From an uncultured Prevotella sp. (GTDB lineage: Bacteria > Bacteroidota > Bacteroidia > Bacteroidales > Bacteroidaceae): DNA of 33,710 bases. Shown piece by piece: positions 32,164 to 33,710 of this stretch (positions within the stretch are counted from its first letter, which is position 1; the number at the start of each line of letters is the position of its first letter). A model generated the notes under the pieces. The model made no database searches and was not told the DNA's origin. It was given only the letters and a program-made list of their open reading frames with translations. The position numbers were made by a program, and so were the translations under genes. The stretch covers positions 1 through 33,710 of the forward strand of contig CAMHPC010000013.1 in the NCBI GenBank assembly GCA_946186945.1, read 5' to 3'.

Positions 32164-33459
32164 TCACATCTTGACATCTTCCGCTTTGGGTCGGAAGATA
32201 ATGGCAAATGCTATTGCCACGACCAGGGCGTATGCAGCGAAGATAAACCAGCATGACTGCCAGTCGCCCACGGTAAGCACATCGCCATTGAAGGGCATGG
32301 GGTGAGTATAGTGGTTGATTATGGCTTGTGCTCCAAGGGTGCCCAGTGTGGCACCTATTCCATTGGTCATGAGCATGAACAGTCCCTGTGCACTGGAGCG
32401 CATGGAGTGGTCTACCACCTTGTCTACGAACAGCGAGCCAGAGATATTGAAGAAGTCGAAAGCCACGCCATAGACTATCATAGACAGCACGAAGAGCCAT
32501 ACGCCGCCGCCGGGGTTGCCCAGTCCGAAGAGTGCGAAGCGCAGCACCCATGCCAGCATGGCAATGAGTATGACCTTCTTTATGCCGAAGCGTTTCATGA
32601 AGAAAGGTATGAGCAGTATGCAGCAGGTCTCGCTGATCTGAGAGAGCGAGATGAGGATATTGGAGTGTTGCACACCGAAGGTATCGGCGTATGCGGGGTC
32701 GGAAGAGAAGCTGAAGATGAAGGGGTTGGCGAAGCCGTTTGTGATCTGCAGACTCACGCCGAGCATCATCGAGAAGATGAAGAAGACAGCCATCTTGCGC
32801 TGTTTGAACAGAGAGAAAGCCTGTAGTCCGAGTGCTTCGACCACGGTCTTCTTCTCGTTGTTCTTGGTGACAGGGCATTGAGGCAGTGCGAAGGAGTAGG
32901 CGAAGAGCACGATGCTGAGTATGCCTGAAGTGAGGAACTGGCGATGGTCGGTCTGGAAGCCCATGATATCAACGAACCACATGGTGGCGATGAAGCCTAT
33001 GGTGCCAAAGACGCGGATGGGCGGGAATGCCACCACTGTGTCGAGCCCAGCCTTAGACAAGCCATTGTATGCCACGGAATAACTGAGTGAGAGCGTGGGC
33101 ATGTAGAAGGCTACGCTCAGGCCATAAAGCATGAAGATATGTGAGAACTGCACTTCACTGCCTGCCGAGGCTCCATAGAGTGCTGTGGCTATCATGGCTG
33201 CACCTGCCATGAGGTGGCAGAAGCCGTAGAGACGTTGCGCCGGCACCCAGCGGTCGGCGATGATACCCATGATTGCGGGCATAAAGATAGACACTATGCC
33301 CTGCATGGAATAGAACCATCCGATATTCTCGCCAAGTCCGATATTACCCAGATACCTGCCCATGGAGGTAAGGTATGCTCCCCATACGGCAAATTGAAGG
33401 AAATTCATGATTGTCAGCATGTAAGAGATGCCCGACTTTTTTTCTTTTTGCAGATTCAT
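32164..33459 (-). CDS. Nucleoside/H+ symporter, NupG-like (MFS)
   Basis: 431 residues with about twelve membrane helices (FLQFAVWGAYLTSMGRYLGN, HIFMLYGLSVAFYMPTLSLS, FIFAAYALVVAIAFAIIFRP and so on). The sequence follows the nucleoside:H+ symporter branch of the major facilitator superfamily (E. coli NupG/XapB family): MNFLQFAVWGAYLTSMG at the start, FMPAIMGIIADRW after helix 2, and AFPPIRVFGTIGFIATMW. It should import nucleosides across the inner membrane. It is the first gene of a six-gene operon and its promoter is repeated upstream in a 73-bp tandem array. Confidence 0.9.
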   Translation of the reverse strand: MNLQKEKKSGISYMLTIMNFLQFAVWGAYLTSMGRYLGNIGLGENIGWFYSMQGIVSIFMPAIMGIIADRWVPAQRLYGFCHLMAGAAMIATALYGASAGSEVQFSHIFMLYGLSVAFYMPTLSLSYSVAYNGLSKAGLDTVVAFPPIRVFGTIGFIATMWFVDIMGFQTDHRQFLTSGILSIVLFAYSFALPQCPVTKNNEKKTVVEALGLQAFSLFKQRKMAVFFIFSMMLGVSLQITNGFANPFIFSFSSDPAYADTFGVQHSNILISLSQISETCCILLIPFFMKRFGIKKVILIAMLAWVLRFALFGLGNPGGGVWLFVLSMIVYGVAFDFFNISGSLFVDKVVDHSMRSSAQGLFMLMTNGIGATLGTLGAQAIINHYTHPMPFNGDVLTVGDWQSCWFIFAAYALVVAIAFAIIFRPKAEDVKM

Positions 33460-33483
33460 TGTTTTTAGTTTTTATATTTTCTG

Positions 33484-33515
33484 CAAAGTTACGATTAAGT
33501 GAGAGAAAAACCAAA
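33484..33515 (-). promoter_or_regulatory. Promoter of the symporter operon, gene-proximal copy
   Basis: On the minus strand, TTTG (33515-33512), exactly 20 bases, then TAACTTTG (33491-33484): a full Bacteroidetes -33/-7 promoter, 25 bases before the start codon at 33459. The same promoter recurs at 33557-33588 and 33630-33661 with identical spacing, and a fourth -7 box ends the window at 33703-33710. Confidence 0.85.
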
Positions 33516-33710
33516 ATAATTTTTGTTTTTCCGAACGGCAGTAACTTCGACGAAGTCAAAGTTAGTGCAAAGTGAGAGAAAAACCAAAATAATTTTTGTT
33601 TTTCCGAACGGCAGTAACTTCGACGAAGTCAAAGTTAGTGCAAAGTGAGAGAAAAACCAAAATAATTTTTGTTTTTCCGAACGGCAGTAACTTCGACGAA
33701 GTCAAAGTTA
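33501..33710. repeat. 73-bp tandem repeat carrying a promoter, at least three copies, cut by the window end
   Basis: Units start at 33501, 33574 and 33647; the last is cut at 33710 after 64 bases. As far as can be seen, units are identical (GAGAGAAAAACCAAAATAAT, then GTTTTTCCGAACGGCAGTAA, then CTTCGACGAAGTCAAAGTTA). Each holds a small dyad (ACTTCG-A-CGAAGT) and, across the unit junctions, a complete minus-strand promoter facing the symporter operon. The array probably continues beyond the window or marks a contig edge. Confidence 0.93.

Noticed and set aside
33501..33710. CRISPR array or insertion-sequence end
   Set aside because: 73-base units are contiguous and identical, without spacers or terminal inverted repeats; they contain promoter elements instead.

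Overview
The window looks like chromosome of a member of the Bacteroidales, most likely Prevotella-like. Four things point this way. Several genes are preceded by the Bacteroidetes promoter (-33 TTTG, about 20 bases, then TAnnTTTG), and purine-rich ribosome binding sites are largely absent. Secreted proteins end in type IX secretion (T9SS) C-terminal signals of the form VYDLQGR...GIYIVNGKK. A PorD-like protein (DUF4835) sits directly before recN. A four-helix-bundle 'suffix' protein is also present. Species cannot be named from the sequence alone.

Layout. 1-4.2 kb: a giant secreted multi-domain protein with starch-binding-like modules, a 57-residue small protein and a strong terminator. 4.2-9.5 kb: a solitary phage-terminase-like gene (minus strand), htpG (plus strand) and tRNA-Lys(CTT), separated by gaps holding a mosaic family of palindromic intergenic repeats. 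9.5-12.0 kb (minus): a HerA/DUF853-type ATPase followed by a secreted beta-propeller-like protein. 12.3-15.1 kb (plus): hutH and hutI, the first and third steps of histidine degradation, ending in a bidirectional terminator shared with a convergent M6-type metalloprotease. 15.1-18.5 kb (minus): that protease and a class A acid phosphatase, both with T9SS-type C-termini. 18.5-19.7 kb: a four-helix-bundle suffix protein lying between two minisatellites (9-bp and 39-bp units) and bounded by 28-bp direct repeats. 19.7-21.6 kb: two secreted proteins of unknown function.

21.7-27.6 kb (plus) is a compact cluster: nadE, a small helical protein, a PorD-like protein, recN, a degenerate trypsin-like/TPR protein and a cupin. 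27.6-33.5 kb (minus) is a very tightly packed six-gene operon: nucleoside/H+ symporter, bifunctional nuclease (BFN/UVR), rsmE, a lipoprotein, an ABC ATPase and an FtsX-like permease. It is read from a promoter lying in a 73-bp tandem repeat, so that at least three complete promoter copies, and probably more beyond the window, point at the operon.

Functional links: three proteins (the giant starch-binding-like protein, the M6 protease and the acid phosphatase) look like T9SS cargo, and the PorD-like protein is a candidate part of the same export machinery. Most other genes are housekeeping. I see no phage, conjugative element, CRISPR array or defence island. The most unusual material is in the repeats: the tandemly copied promoter at the right edge, the repeat-bounded four-helix gene, and a 16-bp dyad that covers the protease promoter.
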